From positions 1 to 50,864 of the forward strand of contig CACNDW010000011.1 of NCBI GenBank assembly GCA_902619315.1: a stretch of DNA of 50,864 nucleotides, read 5' to 3'. Below are positions 37,109 through 44,625 of the stretch, piece by piece. Numbering within the stretch: position 1 is the stretch's first letter; every line of letters starts with the position of its first letter. The position numbers and the translations under genes were made by a program. The notes under the pieces were generated by a model. It was not told where the DNA came from, did no database searches, and saw only the letters and a list, made by a program, of their open reading frames with translations. This DNA is from an uncultured Bacteroidota bacterium. GTDB taxonomy: Bacteria; Bacteroidota; Bacteroidia; Flavobacteriales; Flavobacteriaceae.

Positions 37109-37834
37109 TTAGAGCAAAGAGGGTTCAATACCCATGACATGGGTTTTGATGTATGATTCCAAAAATTCTTGATCTAATCCATCTGCTCCATTCAAATCCG
37201 ACGATAAGATCAATTCCCTGTGGTCGAGCTCGAGGTACTGATTCAGCATGGGTATAGATTTAGGTGCGTAGCTGTAATGCCAAGGTTCATATTTAAAACC
37301 AGTTCTATTTTCGTCCTTGTTATAAGGAAGAAGGAAGCCATAGTCTTTTGCATGGGTTTCCATCCATTGCCTTAACGTATTGTAGGGTCCATTATCGTGA
37401 AATTTTTGGGGAAGCAAAACATCACCCTCCTCGGGAGGCCCTGCATCAATGATATCAACATCAGTACCCCAGTGATGGCGTGAAGTACCTGGAAGTGTGG
37501 AGTATTCGATGATTTTATCAATGGCTGCTTTATCATCCATGCCTTGACTTTTAAACCTTAAAAATTTATTGTTCCAAATATTTTTTTGTTTTTCAAAAGA
37601 ACGATATGACGAAACCACTTTAATTGTGATCCCTTGCTTTTGGGCAGAAGCAGACATCTCTTGGAAAGCTTTGTCTGCCTCCGGAAGCAAAGCGTAATTT
37701 TTTCCTACAAGCCTTGGATTTCCCTTTCCTATGAGTAAATGTGGGTCAGTATTCATGCTTTTATCGGGTTTAAGTTGGCTTAAGCCAACAATGGCAAAAC
37801 TTGCTTTGATAAACTCTAATCGATTCATGATCAA
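37109..37834 (-). CDS. M15-family D-Ala-D-Ala carboxypeptidase-like protein
   Basis: A 241-residue putative peptidoglycan peptidase of the VanY/DdlC type. Zinc and catalytic residues are H120 and D127 in SRHHWGTDVD, and E183/H186 in EPWHY (numbered from the first Met). The N-terminus (NRLEFIKASFAIVGLS) looks like a Tat signal, but the second Arg of the pair is Leu, so export may be by Sec or not at all. A second ATG is two codons in. It is one base from the yaaA stop. Confidence 0.87.
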   Translation of the reverse strand: MIMNRLEFIKASFAIVGLSQLKPDKSMNTDPHLLIGKGNPRLVGKNYALLPEADKAFQEMSASAQKQGITIKVVSSYRSFEKQKNIWNNKFLRFKSQGMDDKAAIDKIIEYSTLPGTSRHHWGTDVDIIDAGPPEEGDVLLPQKFHDNGPYNTLRQWMETHAKDYGFLLPYNKDENRTGFKYEPWHYSYAPKSIPMLNQYLELDHRELILSSDLNGADGLDQEFLESYIKTHVMGIEPSLL

Positions 37835-37995
37835 TAATTTATTGATACGATTTCAAAGACAATGATCAAGTTATGAGGCTTTTGTCTTTAAATTTATTCC
37901 ATTAAATTACACTAATTTCCGGGAGTCTAAAAAACAAATGATGACTGATGTCTAATTTTATCAAGTTTTAAAATCATTTGAACTGATTAGCTTAT

Positions 37996-38003
37996 TATCT
38001 TTG
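37996..38003 (+). promoter_or_regulatory. Candidate -7 box, near-leaderless transcript
   Basis: TATCTTTG lies only 5 nt before ATG 38009; TTTG at 37977-37980 is 15 nt upstream, shorter than the usual -33 spacing. A start here would leave almost no leader. Confidence 0.4.
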
Positions 38004-38008
38004 AAAGG

Positions 38009-38737
38009 ATGAAAAAAAATCTCTTACTCCTTTTTTTGTTGCCCCTAATGGTCATGGGTCAAGAACGCAAACTCATCAAGGGTCAATTGATTTACAGGAA
38101 CCACAATGTTGTCGCTGCCAATGTGGTTAACAATACAGCCCAACTAAATACTATAACTGATGCAGAGGGTGCTTTCGAAATTCCTGTAGCTTTGGGAGAC
38201 GAAGTTGTTTTCTCCTCAGTTCAGTACTTGATTAGAACCGTTGAAATAACCCCCGAAATATTGAAAAAAAACAGATTGATCATCACAGTCAATGAAAAAA
38301 TTAATGCTCTGGAAGAAGTTGTGGTAACACCGGAAAATACGGAAAAGTTTCTCGACCTCAAGGAAGAGGAGTTTGAATCATATGATTACAACAGAGATAA
38401 ATCGACAAAATTAGAAAATACCATAGTCACTCAGGGACAACTCAGGAACGGACTCAATATCATCAATATTGCAAAATTGATAGCAAAAGCTGTTAGCAAT
38501 AAGTCTCAGGAGGAGAAACAAAAATTAAAACCCAGTGAAATACTGACCTATGTTTTTAGGGATGAATTTTTTGTTAACGACCTTGCCCTGAAAAATGATC
38601 AGGTAACAGGTTTTTTAGAACATATCGATAAAAATTTACCTTCGCAACAATTACTCAAAACAGGTCAACAGTTTCAATTGATTGACTATTTGATCTCTGA
38701 GAGCCAAAAGTATATTGATAAATTAAATGAGAAATGA
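38009..38737 (+). CDS. Exported protein with carboxypeptidase-like regulatory domain
   Basis: A 242-residue secreted protein: signal peptide MKKNLLLLFLLPLMVMGQ, then a CarboxypepD-reg/SusD-plug-like beta domain (LIKGQLIYRNHNVVAANV, TITDAEGAFEIPV) ending near residue 90, then a helical region of unknown fold. Such proteins are common in the Bacteroidota envelope; no enzyme motif is visible. The stop overlaps the following start by 4 nt, linking it to the DUF6702 gene. Confidence 0.8.
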   Translation: MKKNLLLLFLLPLMVMGQERKLIKGQLIYRNHNVVAANVVNNTAQLNTITDAEGAFEIPVALGDEVVFSSVQYLIRTVEITPEILKKNRLIITVNEKINALEEVVVTPENTEKFLDLKEEEFESYDYNRDKSTKLENTIVTQGQLRNGLNIINIAKLIAKAVSNKSQEEKQKLKPSEILTYVFRDEFFVNDLALKNDQVTGFLEHIDKNLPSQQLLKTGQQFQLIDYLISESQKYIDKLNEK

Positions 38738-39258
38738 CCAAGTTGTTTTTGGGTTTCTTCATTTATTTATTGGGGGCAGTTTCATTACACAATTTTTATG
38801 TTTCAACTACCTCTATACGATTTGTACCCGATGAAAAATCTTTACAGATCACAACCCAAGTTTTCCTTGATGATTTTGAATCGGTTCTTCAGCAAAATGG
38901 GCATGAAAAAACAAAACTGATACCAGAGGTAAGTCAGCAGGAGATTGACATTTTAGTTGAAGATTATTTAAGAAAAAATATAACTTTCAAAGCTCACGAA
39001 AAAACTATTGATTTTGAATTTTTGGGGAAAGTTTATAAGAATGATGTTTTGATAGCTTACATGGAACTGAAAATGGATTCAATTCATTCCTCATTGAGTA
39101 TTAAAAACACCATTTTCTTTGATTATTTACCAGATCAAAAAAACATCATTCACTTTAAGTTCGCTTCCAAAAGGAAAAGTTTTTTGGCAGTTTCCTCAAA
39201 ATCTATTTTTGAAATCCCAAAGGATTTTTTTGACGCCCATAATTTACAGATTAAGTAA
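38734..39258 (+). CDS. DUF6702-type exported protein
   Basis: A 174-residue protein with an N-terminal signal or anchor (MTKLFLGFFIYLLGAVSLHNFYVS) and the DUF6702 pattern HNFYVSTTSIRFVPDEKSLQ, TQVFLDDFESVL. Function unknown. It is commonly found just before an M1 metallopeptidase gene in flavobacteria, as here (39 nt downstream). Confidence 0.8.
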   Translation: MTKLFLGFFIYLLGAVSLHNFYVSTTSIRFVPDEKSLQITTQVFLDDFESVLQQNGHEKTKLIPEVSQQEIDILVEDYLRKNITFKAHEKTIDFEFLGKVYKNDVLIAYMELKMDSIHSSLSIKNTIFFDYLPDQKNIIHFKFASKRKSFLAVSSKSIFEIPKDFFDAHNLQIK

Positions 39259-39297
39259 TATATTGCATTAAAATATTCAATTCAAATTAATTACTCT

Positions 39298-39669
39298 ATG
39301 ACTACCACCAAAATTAACACCCTTTTTTTATATCTTTTATTTATCCAGGTCCCATTGGTAGCACAAGTTTCAATAGACTCTATTTCAAGTGCAGGTCATT
39401 CCAATACCAATAAATTCAAACAGCTAAAAGAGGAATTGTCTACGCCCAACAGTTACAGAACAGCTTCTGGTGCTCCAGGAAGAGACTATTACCAACAAAA
39501 AGTAGATTATATAATGGACATTGAGTTGGATGATGAGAACAAAAAAATTTACGGAGAGGAAGAAATTACCTACACAAATAATTCTCCTGATGAATTGAGT
39601 TATTTGTGGATTCAGTTGGATCAAAATATTCGTAAAAAAGATGCCCCTGCATTGGAAAAAAAATGGTGA
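39298..39669 (+). CDS. M1-family metallopeptidase, N-terminal part (frameshifted)
   Basis: A 123-residue reading frame with a signal peptide (TLFLYLLFIQVPLVAQ) and the start of a gluzincin aminopeptidase N-domain (YYQQKVDYIMDIELDDENKK, EEITYTNNSPDELSYLWIQLDQN). It ends in KKW-stop just after a run of eight A (39656-39663). The rest of the protein continues in the +1 frame from that point. With seven A the two frames would join as LEKNGEGAEP. So this is one gene, split by a homopolymer length change, a sequencing error, or slippage. Confidence 0.8.
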   Translation: MTTTKINTLFLYLLFIQVPLVAQVSIDSISSAGHSNTNKFKQLKEELSTPNSYRTASGAPGRDYYQQKVDYIMDIELDDENKKIYGEEEITYTNNSPDELSYLWIQLDQNIRKKDAPALEKKW

Positions 39670-41605
39670 GGGTGCGGAGCCCATTCTTCGAGTGGAAACA
39701 TTTGTCAATACATTTTTTAAAGAACCTTTTGATGGAGGATTTAATATTGATTGGGTAAAAGACGCTAATGGTGCGCTATTAAGATATACTATAAACATGA
39801 CTATGATGCGTGTGGACTTACCACAGCCATTAAAAAGTGGATCCCAATTCAAATTTTCAATTAAGTGGTGGTACAATATTAACAACCATGTAGATAAACG
39901 AGGTCGTTCTGGATATGAGTTATTTCCAGAAGATGGCAACCGTGCCTATGTAATCGCTCAGTTCTATCCAAGATTAGCCGTATACAATGATGTAGAGGGA
40001 TGGCAAAATCATCAGTTTTGGGGTAATGGAGAGTTTGCTCTTAACTTTGGAGATTTTACGGTCAGATTAACAGTGCCATCCGATCATGTGGTTGAGGCAA
40101 CTGGCCAATTACAAAATCCAAAGGAAGTCCTCTCTCGTGAGGAATTCAAAAGGTATCGTCAGGCACAGAATTCATTCGATAAACCCGTAATAATTGTTAC
40201 TGAAGAGGATGCCATAATGAGAGAAAGGAGCTTTTCAAAAAAGAAAAAAACCTGGGAATTTAAAGCTGAAAACGTTCGGGATTTTGGATTTGCAACCTCA
40301 AGAAAATTTATTTGGGAAATGATGGCTGTCAAATTGGGGGGGAAAAACGTAATGGCAGTATCCCTTTACCCCAAAGAAGGTAACCCTCTATGGGAGGAGT
40401 ATTCCACCAAAGCAGTAGTTCAAACCCTTAAGACCTATTCCAAACATACATTTGATTATCCTTATCCAAAAGCGGTGTCAGTTCATGCTAAAAACCAAGG
40501 GATGGAGTATCCTATGATTTGTTGGAATTATGGGAGACCCGATGAGGATGGATCTTACTCAGATTCTGTAAAGTTTGGTATGATCAGCGTGATCATCCAC
40601 GAAATTGGTCACAATTTTTTTCCAATGATCGTCAACTCTGATGAGCGTCAATGGGGTTGGATGGATGAGGGTTTAGATACTTTTATGCAATATCTTACTG
40701 AGCAGGAGTTTGCTAAAACACATCCTAATTCAATTGATGGTTTGGAAAAATATCCATCGAGAAGGGGAGAGCCAAAAGCTATTGTTAATTACATGTCTGG
40801 CGATCAGAGCTTCTTAGCTCCTATTATGTCCAATCCTGAAAATGTTTATCAATTGGGGCCCAATGCTTATGGAAAACCCGCAACTGCTCTAAATATTTTG
40901 AGGGAAACTGTGATGGGTAAAGATTTATTCGATCACGCTTTTAAAACCTATTCTCAAAGGTGGATGTTTAAACACCCTACTCCTGCTGATTTTTTTAGAA
41001 CCATGGAAGATGCGTCTGCCGTAGACTTAGATTGGTTTTGGAGAGGATGGTTTTATACCACTGACTATGTAGATATTGGGGTCAAATCGGTCAATCAATT
41101 TTTTGTTAGTGATGAACCTAGTATGGAGGTCATTGAAATGCTCAAAAATTATGGTATGACTCAGGCTGATTTACCGCCGGTGGTTTATACAATGGTAGAA
41201 GATGACGAAGATTTCAAATCAGAGTACAAATCTGGGAGCCCAATTGATCACTCGATGGATCTTAAATCTTATATGGATCAAAATTCTAATGAATTGAATT
41301 CTACTATTAAAATTCCAAAAAACTTTTACGAGATCACTTTCGAAAAACCCGGAGGTTTGGTAATGCCAATTATTGTAGATTATACCTATGATGATGGTTC
41401 TACAGAACGAGTCAAATATCCAGTCCAAGTATGGAGAAAGAACGATAATGAAGTTAAAAAGGTTGTTGCAACTGATAAGGAAATCATAGGTGTTGAGATT
41501 GATCCCGATTTTGAGACTGCAGATGTTGACCTTACGAATAACAGTTGGCCCAAGGAACAGCAAATGTCAGAGTTCGATAAATTTAAAGCTAGGATGAAAA
41601 ACTAA
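39641..41605 (+). CDS. M1-family metallopeptidase, catalytic part (frameshifted)
   Basis: The main part (about 645 residues after the shift) of a zinc aminopeptidase-like protein. It carries QGMEYPMICW (the GAMEN equivalent), the zinc motif HEIGHNFFPMIV and the second-Glu region WGWMDEGLDTF. The C-terminal ~150 residues form a beta-rich domain. The ATG at 39641 is an accident of the shifted frame, with no ribosome-binding site; translation should come from 39298. Without repair this copy would be inactive. All catalytic motifs and the rest of the frame are intact, so decay is recent or there is none. Confidence 0.85.
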   Translation: MPLHWKKNGEGAEPILRVETFVNTFFKEPFDGGFNIDWVKDANGALLRYTINMTMMRVDLPQPLKSGSQFKFSIKWWYNINNHVDKRGRSGYELFPEDGNRAYVIAQFYPRLAVYNDVEGWQNHQFWGNGEFALNFGDFTVRLTVPSDHVVEATGQLQNPKEVLSREEFKRYRQAQNSFDKPVIIVTEEDAIMRERSFSKKKKTWEFKAENVRDFGFATSRKFIWEMMAVKLGGKNVMAVSLYPKEGNPLWEEYSTKAVVQTLKTYSKHTFDYPYPKAVSVHAKNQGMEYPMICWNYGRPDEDGSYSDSVKFGMISVIIHEIGHNFFPMIVNSDERQWGWMDEGLDTFMQYLTEQEFAKTHPNSIDGLEKYPSRRGEPKAIVNYMSGDQSFLAPIMSNPENVYQLGPNAYGKPATALNILRETVMGKDLFDHAFKTYSQRWMFKHPTPADFFRTMEDASAVDLDWFWRGWFYTTDYVDIGVKSVNQFFVSDEPSMEVIEMLKNYGMTQADLPPVVYTMVEDDEDFKSEYKSGSPIDHSMDLKSYMDQNSNELNSTIKIPKNFYEITFEKPGGLVMPIIVDYTYDDGSTERVKYPVQVWRKNDNEVKKVVATDKEIIGVEIDPDFETADVDLTNNSWPKEQQMSEFDKFKARMKN

Positions 41606-41663
41606 ATATATTGGGATGATCATCATTTTATTGTAGATTTTCATATTTTAATGCTCTACCTTA

Positions 41664-41671
41664 TATCTTTG
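41664..41671 (+). promoter_or_regulatory. Candidate -7 box for tatA
   Basis: TATCTTTG, a full TAnnTTTG match 13 nt before the tatA ATG. Confidence 0.45.
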
Positions 41672-41684
41672 TAAAAAATAACCT

Positions 41685-41957
41685 ATGTTTCTTTTTATTA
41701 GCGGTGCTGAAATTGTATTTATATTTTTTGTTGTACTGCTTATTTTTGGTGCTGATAAAATCCCTTCTATTGCAAGAACATTGGCCAAGGGTGTTAATCA
41801 GGTGAGGAATGCTACTAATGAAATTAAAACAGAAATTCAAAAATCTGTTGATACAAAAAACCCTGCTGGTGATGCGGGTAAAGGAATAAAAAATCAAGTG
41901 GATAAGGTGAAAGAGGACTTTGATGAATTGACTGATTCAATCAAAAGAGACCTTTAG
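41685..41957 (+). CDS. tatA: Twin-arginine translocase subunit TatA/E
   Basis: A 90-residue protein with a short N-terminal membrane helix (about 5-20), the family FGADKIPSIARTLAKGV hinge and amphipathic helix, then a charged coiled-coil tail. It forms the Tat export pore with TatC, which is not in this window. It shares TTAG (41954-41957) with the convergent methyltransferase stop. Confidence 0.93.
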   Translation: MFLFISGAEIVFIFFVVLLIFGADKIPSIARTLAKGVNQVRNATNEIKTEIQKSVDTKNPAGDAGKGIKNQVDKVKEDFDELTDSIKRDL

Positions 41958-42598
41958 ATTTTTCTACAAATCATAAGACCGTCTCTAAGAGGAATAAGCA
42001 TGTTTTCTACTTTTTTCTCTGCCATCACCTTTGCGTTAAAATTTTTGAGTCCTAAAGTATCTAATTCTTTATTTGAAGGGTTTTTGTTAAGTACTTTACC
42101 ACTCCATAAAACATTATCAGCAATTATTATTCCACCCGAATTTAATTTAGGAAGGATAAGGTCAAAATAATAACTGTAGTTGGGCTTGTCTGCATCGATA
42201 AATACCAAATCAAAATTTAAATCAAGTTCAGGAATAATTTTTTTTGCATCACCGTAATGACAAAAGATTTGCTTTTTATAGCTACTCTTGTCAAAATATT
42301 TTTTTTGAAAATCATACAACTCCTCGTTGATTTCGATGGTGTGAATGGAGCCATTTTCTAATAATCCTTCAGCAAGGCAAAGCGTAGCATAGCCAGTATA
42401 AGTACCTACTTCAAGTATTTTTTCTGGTCGAGTCAAATGGGAGATCAAACTTAAAAATCTGCCCTGTAAATGACCACTAATCATCCTTGGTTGTAATATT
42501 TTTTGATGGGTTTCCTTTTGGAGAGCTTTTAGCAGTTCGGATTCCTTTTGTGAATGGCTTTCGGCATATTGTATGATTTCATAATTGATAAAATCCAT
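41954..42598 (-). CDS. SAM-dependent O-methyltransferase
   Basis: A 214-residue class I O-methyltransferase of the catechol/caffeoyl-CoA type. SAM motif EVGTYTGYATLCLAEGL, metal/substrate loop VFIDADKPNYSYYFD, and IIADNVLWSGKVLN are visible. The methyl acceptor is unknown. It is last in a minus-strand trio with a flavin reductase (8-nt gap) and a 69-residue membrane protein. Confidence 0.92.
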   Translation of the reverse strand: MDFINYEIIQYAESHSQKESELLKALQKETHQKILQPRMISGHLQGRFLSLISHLTRPEKILEVGTYTGYATLCLAEGLLENGSIHTIEINEELYDFQKKYFDKSSYKKQIFCHYGDAKKIIPELDLNFDLVFIDADKPNYSYYFDLILPKLNSGGIIIADNVLWSGKVLNKNPSNKELDTLGLKNFNAKVMAEKKVENMLIPLRDGLMICRKI

Positions 42599-42606
42599 CG
42601 TGAGGT

Positions 42607-43239
42607 TTATCTTTTTTTTATGATTTCTTTGGGTCGGGCATATTCCAGTCTTTTTTGCAACTGGGGCAGGGCATATCCATCAAGCCCATTAATTGCAACC
42701 ACTTCTCCAGATTCTAGTTTTACCCAGCCATCCTTTTGAAGTAGCTGATCCTTAATAAAAATATGCTCTATGGAACCTATAATCAGGACACAACCGTTTT
42801 CTTTTATGAGATATTCGTTGAGGTAACGACATCCCAAGCAAATAGGTGAACCTTTTACAAATGGAGCTTGCCAATCTAGTCTGTAATCTGATTCCAATTG
42901 GGTTTGATCAAACTCCGAAATGTTTTCATCGTATTTAGCACTTGTATGGTGAGCTTGCTCTATTTGTCTCAATGTGACATGGTTTACCGTAAAGACTTTA
43001 TTTTCTTTAATATTTTTGTAGGTGTCACGTGGAACTGTATTTGGCCGTAATGTAAAATGAAGTAGGGCGGGATTGCTCCCCAGATGAGTGATGGAACTGA
43101 AAATGGCAACATTTTCTTCGCCAGAGTTGGATCTTGTACCGATCAAATTGGCGGATTTATAACCTGTAATGCTGTTAATAAGGTTAAGACGATAGATTTT
43201 TGAAAAACCTTGGATATCATTTGTGTTGAAATGTTGCAT
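42607..43239 (-). CDS. Flavin-reductase-like FMN-binding protein
   Basis: A 210-residue protein with the flavin reductase (split-barrel) fold: LIGTRSNSGEENVAIFSSITHLGSNP, in two conserved pieces, plus RDTYKNIKENKVFTVN. It likely binds FMN and may reduce it for a partner oxygenase; no oxygenase is nearby, so the role is open. Operon with the O-methyltransferase. Confidence 0.87.
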   Translation of the reverse strand: MQHFNTNDIQGFSKIYRLNLINSITGYKSANLIGTRSNSGEENVAIFSSITHLGSNPALLHFTLRPNTVPRDTYKNIKENKVFTVNHVTLRQIEQAHHTSAKYDENISEFDQTQLESDYRLDWQAPFVKGSPICLGCRYLNEYLIKENGCVLIIGSIEHIFIKDQLLQKDGWVKLESGEVVAINGLDGYALPQLQKRLEYARPKEIIKKR

Positions 43240-43248
43240 TTAGATCAT

Positions 43249-43458
43249 TTAAGGATTAGATTGTTTATCAAAATATAATATTGCAGCCAATAAACTAATA
43301 ACAATAATGACTAAGCCCGTAACAAAAAGGTAATGATCTGAAATCGCATTGGTAGATAAAAAACCATCTTCAGTTACTTTTTGATCAACAAATCGAATGA
43401 TAATCCCAAGGGGAATCAATATCAGGAGGAAACTTAGTTTCTTTAATCTCTCTTTCAT
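43249..43458 (-). CDS. Small two-helix membrane protein
   Basis: A 69-residue hypothetical protein with two transmembrane segments (about 8-22 and 43-63), a charged loop (RFVDQKVTEDGF) and a short cytoplasmic tail. No family recognised. It lies 9 nt upstream of the flavin reductase gene and is probably in the same transcript. Confidence 0.75.
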   Translation of the reverse strand: MKERLKKLSFLLILIPLGIIIRFVDQKVTEDGFLSTNAISDHYLFVTGLVIIVISLLAAILYFDKQSNP

Positions 43459-43508
43459 AATTTATTTTCTGTATAGAAGGGTCTAAAATAAATAACCAAA
43501 CAATTAAT

Positions 43509-43787
43509 TTATGTTGATTTTAAAGAATCCGTTTTTATTTCAGGATTATCAAAATTTAATGATTTTATGCATCTGAGGTGGGCACTTTCAAAATCATTGA
43601 ATTTATTCTTACAATTTTTCACTGATGGCATTTTATTTATATTCTTCAGAAAAGTTTCATTACTCAATATTTCCGTACACAAACATGCGTCAGCATCTTT
43701 AATATTATCATTAGTATCAACAATAAAGATCAGAAGTATTATGCAGATAACGAAACCTAGAATTAAAATTTTGTTAAACATATTCAT
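43509..43787 (-). CDS. Small membrane-anchored or exported protein, unknown
   Basis: A 92-residue hypothetical with an N-terminal hydrophobic helix (about 5-23) and a soluble domain containing four cysteines (ADACLCTEI, VKNCKNKF, LRCIKSL) that could form two disulphides outside the membrane. No family recognised. A strong terminator lies 43 nt before its start. Confidence 0.65.
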   Translation of the reverse strand: MNMFNKILILGFVICIILLIFIVDTNDNIKDADACLCTEILSNETFLKNINKMPSVKNCKNKFNDFESAHLRCIKSLNFDNPEIKTDSLKST

Positions 43788-43830
43788 TCAACATATTAAG
43801 TAAAGATAATTATTGATATCAAAAATGCTC

Positions 43831-43868
43831 AAAAAAAATTGGGCGGTTAGAAGAAGAACCGCCCAATT
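43831..43868 (-). terminator. Strong rho-independent terminator, perfect 12-bp stem
   Basis: Minus strand: AATTGGGCGGTT, 8-nt loop, AACCGCCCAATT, then a run of T. The arms are at 43857-43868 and 43837-43848 and the T run at 43831-43838. It acts on transcription coming from the right, where there is no minus-strand gene before about 45.2 kb. Confidence 0.85.
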
Positions 43869-43946
43869 AACGAAATAATAAAAAAAACCAAACAATTAAA
43901 TTAACTAAACTAAGTATTTGACATTTATGTGTTTCAATACCTAATC
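43831..43946 (-). ncRNA. Candidate small RNA (or attenuated leader of the 92-aa gene)
   Basis: A possible ~115-nt minus-strand transcript between a consensus -7 box (TATTTTTG, 43960-43953) and the strong terminator above. No open reading frame longer than a few codons is present. Alternatives: an attenuator for the downstream 92-residue gene, or simply the 3' end of longer read-through. Supported by sequence signals only. Confidence 0.4.
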
Positions 43947-44228
43947 ACAATTCAAAAATATTGAGCTTTTTTAGATTTAAAAAAATAAAATTCCTTTACA
44001 TAAACGTTTTTATGACATATATAAAATAATTCCAAAGATTTTTTCAAATCTTTAAATAGATAGATTGAAATTGAATAATTCTCAATAAACTGAAAAATCT
44101 AATAAAATTAAATTTGAAAAAAAATCATTTTAATTGATTTGGTGATAATAATTTAACTTTTCATTGTGATTATTGAAAAATCCATATTTGAGCTAAAGAC
44201 AAACTTTATCCAAACAAGAAAAGCTATT
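43869..44228. other. AT-rich gene-free stretch before tRNA-Val
   Basis: About 360 bases, very AT-rich, without a credible reading frame on either strand. Apart from the small-RNA promoter candidate, nothing recognisable is seen. Confidence 0.6.
43953..43960 (-). promoter_or_regulatory. Candidate -7 box for the small RNA
   Basis: TATTTTTG on the minus strand matches TAnnTTTG. The -33 region is T-rich but lacks TTG. Confidence 0.4.
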
Positions 44229-44236
44229 TACTTTTG
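44205..44236 (+). promoter_or_regulatory. Candidate promoter of tRNA-Val
   Basis: TACTTTTG (44229-44236) matches TAnnTTTG; TTTA at 44205-44208, 20 nt upstream, serves as a weak -33. The tRNA begins 36 nt downstream. Confidence 0.55.
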
Positions 44237-44272
44237 TACTCTTAGTTGATTGATTAATTTTATATTCTAAAC

Positions 44273-44347
44273 GGGTGTTTAGCTCAGTTGGTTTAGAGCG
44301 CTACCTTGACAGGGTAGAAGTCATAAGTTCGAATCTTATAACACCCA
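44273..44347 (+). tRNA. tRNA-Val (anticodon GAC)
   Basis: A 75-nt cloverleaf. Acceptor stem GGGTGTT/AACACCC, D arm GCTC/GAGC, anticodon stem CTACC/GGTAG with loop TTGACAG (anticodon GAC), and T arm ATAAG-TTCGAAT-CTTAT. The discriminator is A; CCA is not encoded (the next bases are CAA). It is followed directly by a terminator. Confidence 0.97.
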
Positions 44348-44373
44348 CAAGGGTTTGCAAGAAATTGTAAGCC
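44340..44373 (+). repeat. 34-bp direct repeat, copy 1 (tRNA 3' end plus terminator)
   Basis: The last 8 bases of tRNA-Val and most of its terminator recur at 46712-46745 with a single mismatch (A/G at the 11th base). The two copies are 2.37 kb apart in the same orientation. Confidence 0.9.
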
Positions 44374-44380
44374 CTTTTTT
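44351..44380 (+). terminator. Rho-independent terminator of tRNA-Val
   Basis: GGGTTTGCAA-GAAA-TTGTAAGCCC (10-bp stem with two G-T pairs and a GAAA tetraloop) followed by TTTTTT. Confidence 0.92.
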
Positions 44381-44559
44381 ATATTTTCAAAATACTCTCG
44401 AATTTTTTTGGGGGTTAATCAAAGTAGCTACGCAAGCATTTACAATTCAACTTAGTTGGGGATTATTTTTATGATTTATTTAAATGTTAGAAAGCTAGGT
44501 CTTATACCTCTATAATTTATATTTATTATTAACTATTAGCTTTTTAGGATATCAAAGAT

Positions 44560-44567
44560 TAAATTTG
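44560..44567 (+). promoter_or_regulatory. Candidate -7 box for the PAS gene
   Basis: TAAATTTG matches TAnnTTTG, 58 nt before the GTG start. The 180 bases between the tRNA terminator and this box hold no other feature I can support. Confidence 0.4.
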
Positions 44568-44625
44568 ATAAATAGCTCCTACTGCTTATGCCCTCATCTA
44601 GGATAGGACAATTAATATTATTAAA

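Noticed and set aside
39424..39939. A 171-codon minus-strand frame across the M1 peptidase frameshift
   Set aside because: Antisense to both peptidase fragments, whose product matches the M1 family; this frame has no motif of its own.
43567..43803. A 78-codon plus-strand frame opposite the 92-residue gene
   Set aside because: It mirrors the minus-strand frame, which has a clear membrane helix and a plausible start; the plus frame runs into no known motif.
43831..43946. 6S RNA as identity of the small-RNA candidate
   Set aside because: 6S RNA needs a long imperfect hairpin with a central bubble; this region has only the terminal hairpin.
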